DNA from: Crocinitomicaceae bacterium
Lineage (GTDB): Bacteria > Bacteroidota > Bacteroidia > Flavobacteriales_D > Crocinitomicaceae
Assembly (NCBI GenBank): GCA_021325675.1
Contig: JAJTCM010000001.1
Span: forward strand, 496,001-560,000
Length of the DNA stretch: 64,000 nt
Direction of reading: 5' to 3'
Part shown: piece by piece, positions 52,867-61,935 of the stretch
How the letters are laid out: the number at the start of each line of letters is the position of its first letter
Numbering within the stretch: the first letter of the stretch is position 1
The notes under the pieces: generated by a model
What the model was told of the DNA's origin: nothing
Seen by the model: the letters and a program-made list of their open reading frames with translations, nothing else
Databases searched by the model: none
Translations under genes and position numbers: made by a program

Positions 52867-54531
52867 TTAATCCGGGAAAAGCCAGGCCATTCTTTCTTTT
52901 TTCTTTTCCATGTACTGCAGCATCAGGATTTTATCCTGGGCCGGGTTGTATTTGAAAACTTTCGGGGAAAGTATCCCTTCGCCAGTCGGGGTTTTATATA
53001 CGGAAGCTCTTTGATACGCTCCGTCGCTTAAGCTAATTTTTACCTCGGCCAGCAATACTCTTTTCTCAGAATTGAATACCGTTTTTTTGAATTTCTTCAT
53101 GTTATTGAGGTATAAACCCTGTTCGTCGTAATTGGCGATATTATCATTGAAATACAGGTAGAGATGGTCTTTTTTCTGAAAAGCAGATACTGAGCTGAAA
53201 TAGCCCCGGTCTGATTCGGAATACTGCTGCTTATGGATTTTTTGTTTCCATTGGATTTCACCCTCCCGGCTCATTTTAAAAATGACTACATCATTATATT
53301 TGAACTTAGAAGGTGAGTAGCTCCCGTAACCGCCCGTTCCAGTGTGGCCGTATGACATGCCGCCCGCACCTCTCATAGCGGTGGGTGAATAAACAGGTGT
53401 GCTATAACCGCCGCCCATATGGTATTTGGGGTTTTCTATAATTTCCTCTTCCATCACATAAATCAATCCTCCCTGGTGTGGGAAGGCTTCCCTGAATTTA
53501 TACTTTCTGAAATCCGGTATTTTTTTTCCTGAGCCAATGGATTTCCTGATCTTTGCAGCTTCTTTTTCTGTCAGGCCTGCAGCAATGAAATCGTTTTCAA
53601 AAGCATTGTAAACTTCCGATACAAGGCGGTTGTCCCCCACATTGATTTCTGCGTAATAAATCCCCGCTACATAGTTTTTGGCTTCTGAAAAAGACTGGCT
53701 GTAAGCAGCGCTTATGATTACCTTATCAGAGGAGGTTTCAGTAAGCAAAATATCATCTATGAAATACTCGTTTTTCAGAGTCAGGTTATACGTGCCCTCG
53801 TTTTCTCCATTCAGGCAGGTTATGTCGTACGTCTTGATTTTTTGGTCCCTTCCCATTAATGTACGAAGCACCTTTGTCGGGTAGGATAGGGAATACAGCT
53901 CTCCGCTATTCGTCAGCTCAAGGCTTTTAATTTCATAATCCACCCGGAGCTTATACTTTCCTTTAGAAATGAGCTCCATGTTTTTGGAATAGATGAAATA
54001 CAGATATTCTGCGCCCTGAAGGTCAACCTGGATACAAAGAAATTCCCTGTTTTTTGAAAAAATGAATTTGAATTCTTTCGCGGGCCATTTCATGATGTCT
54101 TTTTCATAAGTAAAAAGAAGCTGCGGTGAACCGACCGGCACACATTTATCAGTATAATTTTGATAATAAAGTCCATGCTGCTTGTCTTCTTTCCCGGCTA
54201 AAAAAACGATCGGAAGCTGGTTTAAGCCGATAATTTTGGCTATTTGAAATTTGTCTTCCCCCTTTTTCTTATTGGCAGTTTCTGAGCTGACAGAGTTCAG
54301 GCCTTCGTAATAGCTCAATAGCTGAAAATCAGGATATGTGTACATGTTATCCATTTTGTCTGAAACGGATTTATGGACTACAGGAACAAAATAGGCATTA
54401 CTATTGAGCCAGTGGATTTCTTCCACCAGGCCTTCTCTTTTGTAGGCTTCGCCCCATTCGATCCGGGATTGGGAATAAGCGGTTGTAGCAAGCAGGAGGG
54501 CAGAAACTGTTAAAAGTAAAATAATCTTCAT
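52867..54531 (-). CDS. Exported protein, paralogue 1 of a tandem family
   Basis: A 554-residue exported protein (signal MKIILLLTVSALLLATTAYS). It is the most divergent of four neighbouring paralogues but shares the layout: a start similar to RIEWGEAYKREGLVEEIHWL, a propeller-like body of repeated beta segments, the motif FNDNIANYDEQG near residue 440, and an end with KILMLQYMEKKKERMAWLF. A Gly/Tyr-rich insert (GGMSYGHTGTGGYGSYSPSK, about residue 380) is specific to this copy. No enzyme motif is visible. I do not recognise the family. It may be a surface or secreted structural protein. Confidence 0.75.
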   Translation of the reverse strand: MKIILLLTVSALLLATTAYSQSRIEWGEAYKREGLVEEIHWLNSNAYFVPVVHKSVSDKMDNMYTYPDFQLLSYYEGLNSVSSETANKKKGEDKFQIAKIIGLNQLPIVFLAGKEDKQHGLYYQNYTDKCVPVGSPQLLFTYEKDIMKWPAKEFKFIFSKNREFLCIQVDLQGAEYLYFIYSKNMELISKGKYKLRVDYEIKSLELTNSGELYSLSYPTKVLRTLMGRDQKIKTYDITCLNGENEGTYNLTLKNEYFIDDILLTETSSDKVIISAAYSQSFSEAKNYVAGIYYAEINVGDNRLVSEVYNAFENDFIAAGLTEKEAAKIRKSIGSGKKIPDFRKYKFREAFPHQGGLIYVMEEEIIENPKYHMGGGYSTPVYSPTAMRGAGGMSYGHTGTGGYGSYSPSKFKYNDVVIFKMSREGEIQWKQKIHKQQYSESDRGYFSSVSAFQKKDHLYLYFNDNIANYDEQGLYLNNMKKFKKTVFNSEKRVLLAEVKISLSDGAYQRASVYKTPTGEGILSPKVFKYNPAQDKILMLQYMEKKKERMAWLFPD

Positions 54532-54553
54532 GTGAAAATAGTGTTAGTGGCCG

Positions 54554-54561
54554 CAAATCTA
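54554..54561 (-). promoter_or_regulatory. -7 box of paralogue 1
   Basis: TAGATTTG on the minus strand, exact TAnnTTTG, 22 nt before the ATG. Confidence 0.5.
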
Positions 54562-54660
54562 CACAAAAAAAGAAATGTTCTGAAAAATTAATGATCTGCC
54601 AGTTATATTTTTTGCCATGAATTCACAATTTTTTTTGGATTGGGGTTTGAGTTAATATAT

Positions 54661-54686
54661 AAAAAAAGCTCCCCGAAGAGAGCTTT
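54661..54686 (-). terminator. Intrinsic terminator of paralogue 2
   Basis: Perfect 7-bp stem AAAGCTC (54665-54671) / GAGCTTT (54680-54686) with seven A on the plus strand (seven T on the minus strand) behind it. It ends the gene at 54710. Confidence 0.8.
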
Positions 54687-54709
54687 TGAATTGTTTATTT
54701 TGGTTTTCA

Positions 54710-56272
54710 TCAGAAAGACAGGACCCCGTACTTTTCTTTTTTGCCGTAGAGCAGCACCATCAGCATTTCTCTTTTGTTGTAATCGACCGTGAATTTTTTC
54801 GGAACGGCATAAGCTTTTGTTTCCTTGCGGTCAAAGTAAGTCTGGCGCTCGATTTCGCCTGTAGCAAGATCAATTTCCACTTTCGCTACCGTATTCGTTT
54901 TTTTCCTGTAGCTGGTAGGGTAGAAGCGCTCATTGTCGTCAATGAAAGTGCCGCTTTCGTTATAATTTTTCAGGTTGTCGTTGAAAAGCATCACAAGCTT
55001 ATCGTCCGTATGAAAGCTGGCAACCGAGCTGTAAAAGCCGCCGTCGTTGGTAGAAACCTGGTATTTCTTCACTTTTTTCACCCAGTCAAAGCCACCATTT
55101 TTGTTCACCTTATACACAATTACATCATTATAATAGTAATAATAAGTAGTGTACGTGTTTCCTTTGGAATCGGTGCGGGTCACAACACGAATAAAAAACT
55201 GTTCGAGCATGCCGATCATGCTTCCGTCTTTCAGGGTTTGGATATTCCGAATGTCGTATTCATACAATTCAGGTTCACCTTTTCCTTTTTCGGCACGTTT
55301 TGCAGCTTTTTTCTTTGCCCGGTCAGACCAGTCGGAGGTGATGAAATCATTAGAAAACTCTTCCCATCCTTCCTGGGTAACCTTCTTTTTATTGAAATCA
55401 AGCTGCATGAAGAAGATACCTTTTACACCGTTGTAACTTTTGTCGCTGTATAAACCGGTAAAAGTCATCAGGCGGTTTTGATCGGATGAAAAAGAAAGAT
55501 CGGAAATAAACTTGCCGCCCTTGAGCTGCAGGTCGAATTCTTCCACGCCTTCCGGTGTAACATGCATCAAAACGATTTTATCCAGGTTTAGACGGGATTT
55601 GAAGAATTTACGGTCACCTGCTTTATAGACTTTAGCCGCCAGGAAGTAATCACCGGTGTTTGAGAGATAATTGTTTGAGATACTGACCTTATCCGCATCG
55701 TATGGCAGCTCGTATTCACCTTCTGAAACAACTTCCAGTTCGTTGTCATATACAGCATAACCGAAACGGTCTTTTTCTTCTTTGGAACCCGGGATTTCGT
55801 AATCTACCACGAAAAAATCCTTGTTTTCAGACATGTGCACCCAAAACGCACCCTTACGTTTCCAGCCTTTTGGCATTTCGTAAGAAGCGATTTTTTTTGG
55901 AAGGCCAAGCGGCTCGCAGGTATTGCTGTATTTCTGCATATACAGGCTGTTTTTACCGTCTTTTTTATCAGAAATGAAAACGATCGGAACATCTTTGAGC
56001 ATAGAAATACGCTCTACCTGTCCGGAGCCTTGCTCCAGTTTAGCGGTGATCTTACCCTTGGAAGTTACAGTGAAATTCGAGTGTTTCGTCAGGAAGGTAG
56101 AGCCAAGCACGGCCCCGCCCTGGTAACGGGTAGTGTAAAAATCGGAATAGCTCACGGGGAGTAATTCTGCAACACGGCCTTTAACGGGCGTCAATTCGCT
56201 CCACTTAACATCATATTGTGCTGTGAGGGAGAGTGTTACTGAACAAAGAATAAAACTGAGGATCTTTTTCAT
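54710..56272 (-). CDS. Exported protein, paralogue 2 of a tandem family
   Basis: A 520-residue exported protein (signal MKKILSFILCSVTLSLTAQ, then YDVKWSELTPVKGRVAELLP). It is nearly identical in length and sequence to the next copy at 56445. Examples are KIASYEMPKGWKRKGAFWVH, NNYLSNTGDYFLAAKVYKAG and KKKEKYGVLSF at the end (GKKEKYGVLSF). A Tyr run in NTYTTYYYYYNDVIVYKV and the FNDNLKNY motif are shared. The beta-rich body suggests a propeller; no catalytic motif is seen. Function unknown. It carries its own terminator. Confidence 0.78.
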   Translation of the reverse strand: MKKILSFILCSVTLSLTAQYDVKWSELTPVKGRVAELLPVSYSDFYTTRYQGGAVLGSTFLTKHSNFTVTSKGKITAKLEQGSGQVERISMLKDVPIVFISDKKDGKNSLYMQKYSNTCEPLGLPKKIASYEMPKGWKRKGAFWVHMSENKDFFVVDYEIPGSKEEKDRFGYAVYDNELEVVSEGEYELPYDADKVSISNNYLSNTGDYFLAAKVYKAGDRKFFKSRLNLDKIVLMHVTPEGVEEFDLQLKGGKFISDLSFSSDQNRLMTFTGLYSDKSYNGVKGIFFMQLDFNKKKVTQEGWEEFSNDFITSDWSDRAKKKAAKRAEKGKGEPELYEYDIRNIQTLKDGSMIGMLEQFFIRVVTRTDSKGNTYTTYYYYYNDVIVYKVNKNGGFDWVKKVKKYQVSTNDGGFYSSVASFHTDDKLVMLFNDNLKNYNESGTFIDDNERFYPTSYRKKTNTVAKVEIDLATGEIERQTYFDRKETKAYAVPKKFTVDYNKREMLMVLLYGKKEKYGVLSF

Positions 56273-56444
56273 ATTGTAAATAGCTTAAAATTTATGGGTA
56301 CAATAATAACAAAAAATAAGGAAAGGAAATTGACTTCGGTGAAATTTAACCGGCCTCTTGTCTTGCGTCAAGTTCTTTATATAGCAAAGCCGCCTGAATT
56401 CCCCCAAGCGCGGATCAGTTAATCCTTATTCAGAAGAAGTGTTT

Positions 56445-58007
56445 TTAGAACGATAAGACCCCGTACTTCTCTTTTTTGCCGTAAAGGAGCACCATCAGCA
56501 TTTCTTTTCTGGTATAATCAACCGTAAATTTTTTCGGAACGGCATAAGCTTTTGTTTCCTTGCGGTCAAAGTAAGTCTGGCGCTCAAGTTCACCTGTAGC
56601 AAGATCGATTTCTACTTTCGCTACCGTATTCGTTTTTTTCTTGTAGCTGGTAGGGTAGAAGCGCTCGTTGTCATCAATGAAAGTGCCGCTTTCCGTGTAA
56701 TTTTTCAGGTTGTCGTTGAAGAGCATCACAAGCTTGTTGTCTGTGTGAAAGCTGGCGACAGAGCTGTAAAAACCGCCGTCGTTGGCAGAAACCTGGTATT
56801 TCTTTACTTTTTTTACCCAGTCGAAGCCGCCGTTTTTGTTGACTTTGTATACAATCACATCGTTGTAGTAATAGTAATACGTCGTATAGGTGTTTCCGCG
56901 GGAATCGGTGCGGGTTACTTCGCGAACGAAAAATTGCTCGAGCATGCCGATCATGCTTCCGTCTTTCAGGGTTTGGATATTCCGGATGTCGTATTCATAC
57001 AGTTCCGGTTCGCCCTTGCCTTTTTCTGCGCGTTTTTCGGCTTTTTTCTTGGCGCGTTCCGACCAACCTTCCGTGATGAAATCTTTCGAAAATTCTTCCC
57101 AGCCCTCGCGGGTAACACTTTTCTTATTGAAATCCAATTGCAGGAAGAAAATGCCTTTCACGCCGGTGTAGCTTGCGTCACTATATAAACCCGTGAAAGT
57201 CATCAGGCGGTTTTGATCCGAAGAGAAAGAAAGATCGGAAATGAATTTACCGCCCTTGAGCTCCAGGTCGAATTCTTCCACGCCTTCCGGTGTAACCTGC
57301 ATCAAAACGATTTTATCCAGGTTCAGGCGGGATTTGAAGAATTTACGGTCACCTGCTTTATAGACTTTAGCGGCCAGGAAATAATCACCTGTGTTGGAAA
57401 GGTAATTGTTGGTAATCGTTACTTTGTCGGCATCGTAAGGCAGTTCGTATTCACCTTCAGAAACTACTTCCAGGTCACTGTCATACACAACATAGCCAAA
57501 GCGGTCTTTTTCTTCCTTTGAGCCCGGAATTTCGTAATCCACCACGAAAAAATCCCTGTTTTGAGACATGTGCACCCAAAATGAGCCTTTGCGTTTCCAG
57601 CCTTTTGGCATTTCGTAGGAAGCAATTTTTATCGGGTTGCCTGTTGGTTCGCAGGTATTGGAATATTTCTGCATGTACAGGCTGTTTTTGCCATTCTTTT
57701 TGTCGGAAATAAAAACAATCGGAATATCCTTGAGGATCTCGATCCCTTCCACCTGTCCGAAGCCCTCCGTAAGCTTGGCGGTAACTTTTCCTTTGGAATT
57801 TACGGCAAAATTCGAATGTTTGGTGAGATATGTGGAGCCCAGCAAAGCGCTTCCCTGTGAACGGGTGGTGTAAAAATCGGAATAGCTCACCGGGAGCACC
57901 TGTTCAACACGGCCTTTAACGGGCATTAATTCACTCCATTTGACATCATACTGGGAAAAGCCGGAAAATGAAAGTGCAAGAAAAAAGAAGCTTAAGGTTA
58001 ATTTCAT
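56445..58007 (-). CDS. Exported protein, paralogue 3 of a tandem family
   Basis: A 520-residue exported protein (signal MKLTLSFFFLALSFSGFSQ), a recent duplicate of the gene at 54710. By eye the identity is very high through the whole length, including YDVKWSELMPVKGRVEQVLP, SDFYTTRSQGSALLGSTYLT and VILMQVTPEGVEEF-like IVLMQVTPEGVEEFDLELKG. Differences concentrate near the N-terminus and in surface loops. It has its own promoter box, so the copies can be expressed separately. Function unknown. Confidence 0.78.
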   Translation of the reverse strand: MKLTLSFFFLALSFSGFSQYDVKWSELMPVKGRVEQVLPVSYSDFYTTRSQGSALLGSTYLTKHSNFAVNSKGKVTAKLTEGFGQVEGIEILKDIPIVFISDKKNGKNSLYMQKYSNTCEPTGNPIKIASYEMPKGWKRKGSFWVHMSQNRDFFVVDYEIPGSKEEKDRFGYVVYDSDLEVVSEGEYELPYDADKVTITNNYLSNTGDYFLAAKVYKAGDRKFFKSRLNLDKIVLMQVTPEGVEEFDLELKGGKFISDLSFSSDQNRLMTFTGLYSDASYTGVKGIFFLQLDFNKKSVTREGWEEFSKDFITEGWSERAKKKAEKRAEKGKGEPELYEYDIRNIQTLKDGSMIGMLEQFFVREVTRTDSRGNTYTTYYYYYNDVIVYKVNKNGGFDWVKKVKKYQVSANDGGFYSSVASFHTDNKLVMLFNDNLKNYTESGTFIDDNERFYPTSYKKKTNTVAKVEIDLATGELERQTYFDRKETKAYAVPKKFTVDYTRKEMLMVLLYGKKEKYGVLSF

Positions 58008-58024
58008 ATTTGAAGATTGAATCC

Positions 58025-58032
58025 CAAATATA
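58025..58032 (-). promoter_or_regulatory. -7 box of paralogue 3
   Basis: TATATTTG on the minus strand, exact TAnnTTTG, 17 nt before the ATG. Confidence 0.55.
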
Positions 58033-58072
58033 AGATTATTTCCCGTAATATTTGTTGCAAAAATCTATATTA

Positions 58073-59593
58073 TCAGTACTGGAAGAGCCCGTATTTTTCT
58101 TTGTTATCATGGACCAGGTAGAGGATGATCTGGTTTTTTGAAGTAACGCTTTCCGATTTTAGAGGAATGGTCACAGCGCCCCGGGCAGATTTCTTATAAC
58201 AAATGGAACGTTTTTGCTCGCCGTTTGCGAGGTTGATCTCCGCCTGGACAAAACCATTGGATTCACCCATGGGATCAGCGATTGACTGGCACTGGAAAAA
58301 ATTGCCTTCCGTATCGTAATTACCCACATTATCATTGAAATAAATTAGCAGTTGCTTGTCTTTCACTGCTGTCACGAAAGAGCTGTAAACTCCGTGATCG
58401 TTATGCGTTTTCTGATGCTTTTCGACCTTCGTTTTCCAGAGAATTGTCCCGGAAGGATCAATTTTAAAAAGTATAATATCATTGCAAACATGGAAAATCG
58501 AATTGTTTCCATTGGTGTTCATGCTTTCCACCTTGCGGTAGCTTTGCTCCAGGGTCAGCAAAAGTGAGCCATCTGCCATAAACAAGCTCTCCCTGATTTT
58601 ATATTCATGCGGAATAAGGTCCCTGACATTCAAAATTCCGATCCATGCCGAACGGAACATTTCAGGATGGTAGTCGATAAACTGCTCACTTGCTATTTTT
58701 TTGTTCGCGAAATCATACCTGAAAAGAAAAATCCCGGCTGATGTCCCATCATTCTTATCACTGTGCAAAGCGCTGAACACCAATTGGTTTTTATTTTCAA
58801 CGAAACGGATGCCTGAGAGGAATTTGGGGGTGCTGAACGCAATTTCACTGCTGAGTAAGTCTTTTCCGTCGCTTTTCAGTAAAACCAGTTTTTCAGCCGC
58901 CTCATCTTCAGGAATGATTTTTAACCCTTCCGCTTTTTTAGCCTGCCTGAGCAGCATGAATAAATCTCCTGTGTTGCTTTGATGGGCCGCAAGAAAACGG
59001 ATTTCATCATTAGCGTAGCTCAGGACCTGTTCTTGAGAAGATACCGGCCCGAAGTTTTTAGTAAAGACTTTGCAGCTTAATTTAGGGTTTTCCTTTTTGG
59101 AACCCGGAATATACGCTGAAACGCCCACAAACTCTTTGTTTTCAGAAAGGCTTATGCTAAAATCCCCTTTGCGGGTTAATTTATTCGGAATGGTATATTT
59201 CGCAAGCTCTTTACATGGTGAAGGAATTAAACCTGGCTGCGGATAATTCTGCACATACAGGATTTTTTCATCTCCCAAAATGAATGAAAGAAAAACATAG
59301 ATGCTTCCGTTCATAAGCCTGACAGATTCCACTTTTGCTGCATTTCCGTTCACTTTCCGGTTGATTTCTACGCTTTGAGCGATCTTAAAATCCTGATAGT
59401 ATTTCAGGTAAAATGCCGTGTCGGCACGAACGGAAGCCAGCGGTTTGTAGTGGATGGTATAAAAGCTTGAATCCTGGATCGGGTAAATCTCATACAATAA
59501 GCCCTGATCGGAAGCAAAATCACTCCATTTGATTTCCGGCTGGGCTAAAAGTGAAAAGCCAGGCAGAGAAAGCAGCAGAAAGAGGTATTTCAT
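58073..59593 (-). CDS. Exported protein, paralogue 4 of a tandem family
   Basis: A 506-residue exported protein (signal MKYLFLLLSLPGFSLLAQ, then PEIKWSDFASDQGLLYEIYP). It is clearly related to the other three by the opening KWSxF motif, by FNDNVGNYDTEG and by the ending NKEKYGLFQY. Loops diverge. No catalytic or metal motif recognised. It starts 12 nt after the purB stop and has no obvious promoter, so it may be expressed from the purB message. Function unknown. Confidence 0.75.
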   Translation of the reverse strand: MKYLFLLLSLPGFSLLAQPEIKWSDFASDQGLLYEIYPIQDSSFYTIHYKPLASVRADTAFYLKYYQDFKIAQSVEINRKVNGNAAKVESVRLMNGSIYVFLSFILGDEKILYVQNYPQPGLIPSPCKELAKYTIPNKLTRKGDFSISLSENKEFVGVSAYIPGSKKENPKLSCKVFTKNFGPVSSQEQVLSYANDEIRFLAAHQSNTGDLFMLLRQAKKAEGLKIIPEDEAAEKLVLLKSDGKDLLSSEIAFSTPKFLSGIRFVENKNQLVFSALHSDKNDGTSAGIFLFRYDFANKKIASEQFIDYHPEMFRSAWIGILNVRDLIPHEYKIRESLFMADGSLLLTLEQSYRKVESMNTNGNNSIFHVCNDIILFKIDPSGTILWKTKVEKHQKTHNDHGVYSSFVTAVKDKQLLIYFNDNVGNYDTEGNFFQCQSIADPMGESNGFVQAEINLANGEQKRSICYKKSARGAVTIPLKSESVTSKNQIILYLVHDNKEKYGLFQY

Positions 59594-59605
59594 GTTTTTT
59601 GCGTT

Positions 59606-60961
59606 TTATGAAACCAGGTCAATTCCGGTGTAATTTGCAGGACTGATGGCTTTGAGCTCTGTTTTAACCATTTCGTTCACAGCCAGGCCGTCAATGAATT
59701 CGTGCACCGATTCGCGGGTAACCTTTTCATTTTTGCGTGTCAGGTCTTTCAGTGCCTCATACGGCTTCGGGAAACCTTCGCGGCGCAGGACGGTTTGAAT
59801 GGCTTCAGCAACAACTGCCCAATTGTCTTCGAGGTCGGCGGCGATAGCAGCTTCGTTCAGCACTAACTTCTCCAAACCTTTCAATGTTGATTTCAATGCG
59901 ATTAAGCTGTGGGCAATCGGAACGCCAACGGTACGTAAAACGGTGGAATCAGTCAAATCGCGCTGCAGGCGGGAAACAGGCAGCTTTGCAGCCAAATGCT
60001 CATACAAAGCGTTGGCAATCCCGATATTTCCTTCGGAGTTTTCAAAATCAATCGGGTTTACTTTATGCGGCATGGCGGAAGAGCCGATTTCGCCGGCCTT
60101 GAGCTTCTGCTTGAAATAATCCATGGAAATATAGGTCCACATGTCGCGGTTGAGGTCGAGAATGATCGTGTTGATCCGCTTCAGGGCGTCGAATAAGGCC
60201 GCGAGGTTGTCGTAATGCTCAATCTGGGTGGTCGTTTGACTGCGGTCCAGGCCAAGAATGTCGTTTACAAAATGGTTGGCAAATTGCACCCAGTCCGTTT
60301 GCGGATAAGCGATTTGATGTGCGTTGAAATTTCCTGTTGCGCCGCCGAATTTTGCCGAAAAAGGAACGGACATCGCTTGCTTCAATTGTATTTCAATCCG
60401 CTCGCTGAACACCATGATTTCTTTGCCCAGGCGGGTAGGGGAAGCCGGTTGTCCGTGGGTTTTCGCCAGCATAGCAATGTCTTTCCACTGCATTTTCAGG
60501 TCGTTCAGCTTTTGGATCAGCTCATTGACAACCGGGAAAAACTCAGCAAACAAAGCTTGCTTGAGGGAAAGCGGGATACTTGTATTGTTGATATCCTGGG
60601 AAGTCAGGCCGAAATGAATGAATTCCGTATATTGCTCCAGGCCAAGCTGCTGTAATTTCTCTTTGATAAAATATTCAACTGCTTTCACATCGTGGTTCGT
60701 CACTTTCTCCGTGTCTTTGATCCACAAAGCGTCTTCTTCGGAGAAATTGAGGTAAATGTTCTTCAGCTCTGCACATTTTTCTTTTGGAAAAGTATCCAGC
60801 GGACGGATGCCGGCCTCCACCAAAGCAATGAAATATTCGATTTCCACTAAAACACGGTAGCGGATCAGTCCGAATTCGGAAAAATAAGCTGCCAGCTCGT
60901 TTGTTTTGGAGCGGTAACGCCCGTCAATAGGTGAAATTGCCGTTAATTCATTTAAGTGCAT
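59606..60961 (-). CDS. purB: Adenylosuccinate lyase
   Basis: A 451-residue cytosolic enzyme from the ATG at 60961 that cleaves SAICAR and adenylosuccinate in purine synthesis. Family motifs: HLNELTAISPIDGRYRSKTN, VTNHDVKAVEYFIKEKL, FIHFGLTSQDINNTSIPLS, AKTHGQPASPTRLGKEIMVF and the signature GSSAMPHKVNPIDFENSEGN with its flexible catalytic loop. An ATG 6 codons further upstream exists but lies upstream of the -7 box predicted transcription start, so it is rejected. The length fits the family. Confidence 0.97.
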   Translation of the reverse strand: MHLNELTAISPIDGRYRSKTNELAAYFSEFGLIRYRVLVEIEYFIALVEAGIRPLDTFPKEKCAELKNIYLNFSEEDALWIKDTEKVTNHDVKAVEYFIKEKLQQLGLEQYTEFIHFGLTSQDINNTSIPLSLKQALFAEFFPVVNELIQKLNDLKMQWKDIAMLAKTHGQPASPTRLGKEIMVFSERIEIQLKQAMSVPFSAKFGGATGNFNAHQIAYPQTDWVQFANHFVNDILGLDRSQTTTQIEHYDNLAALFDALKRINTIILDLNRDMWTYISMDYFKQKLKAGEIGSSAMPHKVNPIDFENSEGNIGIANALYEHLAAKLPVSRLQRDLTDSTVLRTVGVPIAHSLIALKSTLKGLEKLVLNEAAIAADLEDNWAVVAEAIQTVLRREGFPKPYEALKDLTRKNEKVTRESVHEFIDGLAVNEMVKTELKAISPANYTGIDLVS

Positions 60962-60976
60962 AGCTGAAATTTTTTG

Positions 60977-60984
60977 CAAAGATA
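60977..60984 (-). promoter_or_regulatory. -7 box of purB
   Basis: TATCTTTG on the minus strand, exact TAnnTTTG, 15 nt before the ATG at 60961. It decides the start against the ATG at 60979. Confidence 0.6.
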
Positions 60985-60999
60985 CTAAATGGATTTAAT

Positions 61000-61096
61000 A
61001 CTTTAATGTGCTAAGGAGTTAATATGCTAATGTCGTAGATTCAGGATTGATCAAATATTAACACATTAACTCATTAGCATATTAGCACATTCTAAT
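61000..61096. repeat. GTGCTAAT-family inverted element in a divergent gap
   Basis: Left units TTAATGTGCTAAGGAGTTAA and TATGCTAATG run 61003-61032. The inverted arm 61056-61092 has TATTAACACATTAACTCATT and AGCATATTAGCACATT. It lies between the divergent purB and EI24 promoters, so this copy is not next to a stop codon. Confidence 0.75.
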
Positions 61097-61104
61097 TAAA
61101 TTTG
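61097..61104 (+). promoter_or_regulatory. -7 box of the EI24 gene
   Basis: TAAATTTG, exact TAnnTTTG, ends 3 nt before the ATG at 61108. The message would be leaderless or nearly so. Confidence 0.5.
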
Positions 61105-61107
61105 CAC

Positions 61108-61923
61108 ATGCGTTTTCTGAAAGAATTCTGGATTGGCCTGAAATCCTACTGGGAAGCGTTCCTTTTTATCCGGGAGCATAAGCTGTACTGGTTTGTGGTT
61201 ATCCCGGCCCTGCTGATGCTGGGGATTTACCGCCTGGGGTATTCGATCCAGCACCATGTTTTTTCTTCTTCGGTAACGAACATGAACGAAATCGTGTGGT
61301 ACCTGCTGAAGCTTTTCCTGGAAATTTCGATTGCCATCCTGCTCATGAACTTTTCCAAATACCTGGTCGTGGCGCTGCTTTCACCTCTGCTGGCTTATCT
61401 TTCACTGAAAACCGAGCGCGAGCTCACCGGGAATAAATATCCTTTCAGCTGGGAACAATTGATCAGGGACATCCAACGCGGGATCAGGATCGTGACGCGG
61501 AATTTTATGTGGTATTATTTCTTTTTTACAATCGTCCTGCTGATTTCTTTCGTTGCCTGGGATAATCCCACTGAAAGCCCGGTTTTCTATATTGTTTACC
61601 TGATCGGCTTTTACTATTACGGTTTCAGCTTTATTGATTACGTGAATGAGCGCCGCCAGCTGAACGTACACGAAAGCATTTTGTTTATCCGCAAGCACCG
61701 CGGGTTGGCAATCGGGATCGGGCTGGTGTATTCGGGCCTGATCTTTGTACCTGTCGACCTGGAATCCCTGTTTGGCTGGTACCGGTTTTCGGAAGCGCCC
61801 CTGGAAGTTTTAGGCAAATTCTTTGTGCATTTTTTCCTGTGGTTTTGTGCTTCTTTTGCGCCTATACTGGCTGCCGTGGCGTCAACAATTGCGATGAACA
61901 AAGTGGTTGGACTGAAGAAATAG
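61108..61923 (+). CDS. EI24/CysZ-family membrane protein
   Basis: A 271-residue inner-membrane protein with four to six hydrophobic segments (LYWFVVIPALLMLGIYRLGY, ISIAILLMNFSKYLVVALLS, NFMWYYFFFTIVLLISFVAW, FYIVYLIGFYYYGFSFIDYV, FFVHFFLWFCASFAPILAAV). The motif LLSPLLAYLSLKTERELTG and the overall layout fit the EI24/CysZ family. CysZ takes up sulfate in some bacteria; whether this copy does so is unknown. Start chosen at ATG 61108; a TTG two codons earlier is possible. Confidence 0.83.
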   Translation: MRFLKEFWIGLKSYWEAFLFIREHKLYWFVVIPALLMLGIYRLGYSIQHHVFSSSVTNMNEIVWYLLKLFLEISIAILLMNFSKYLVVALLSPLLAYLSLKTERELTGNKYPFSWEQLIRDIQRGIRIVTRNFMWYYFFFTIVLLISFVAWDNPTESPVFYIVYLIGFYYYGFSFIDYVNERRQLNVHESILFIRKHRGLAIGIGLVYSGLIFVPVDLESLFGWYRFSEAPLEVLGKFFVHFFLWFCASFAPILAAVASTIAMNKVVGLKK

Positions 61924-61935
61924 TGTGGGGTTTTG

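Noticed and set aside
15115-61096. Repeat arms as a CRISPR array
   Set aside because: Copies are kilobases apart, palindromic and variable, without regular spacers or cas genes.
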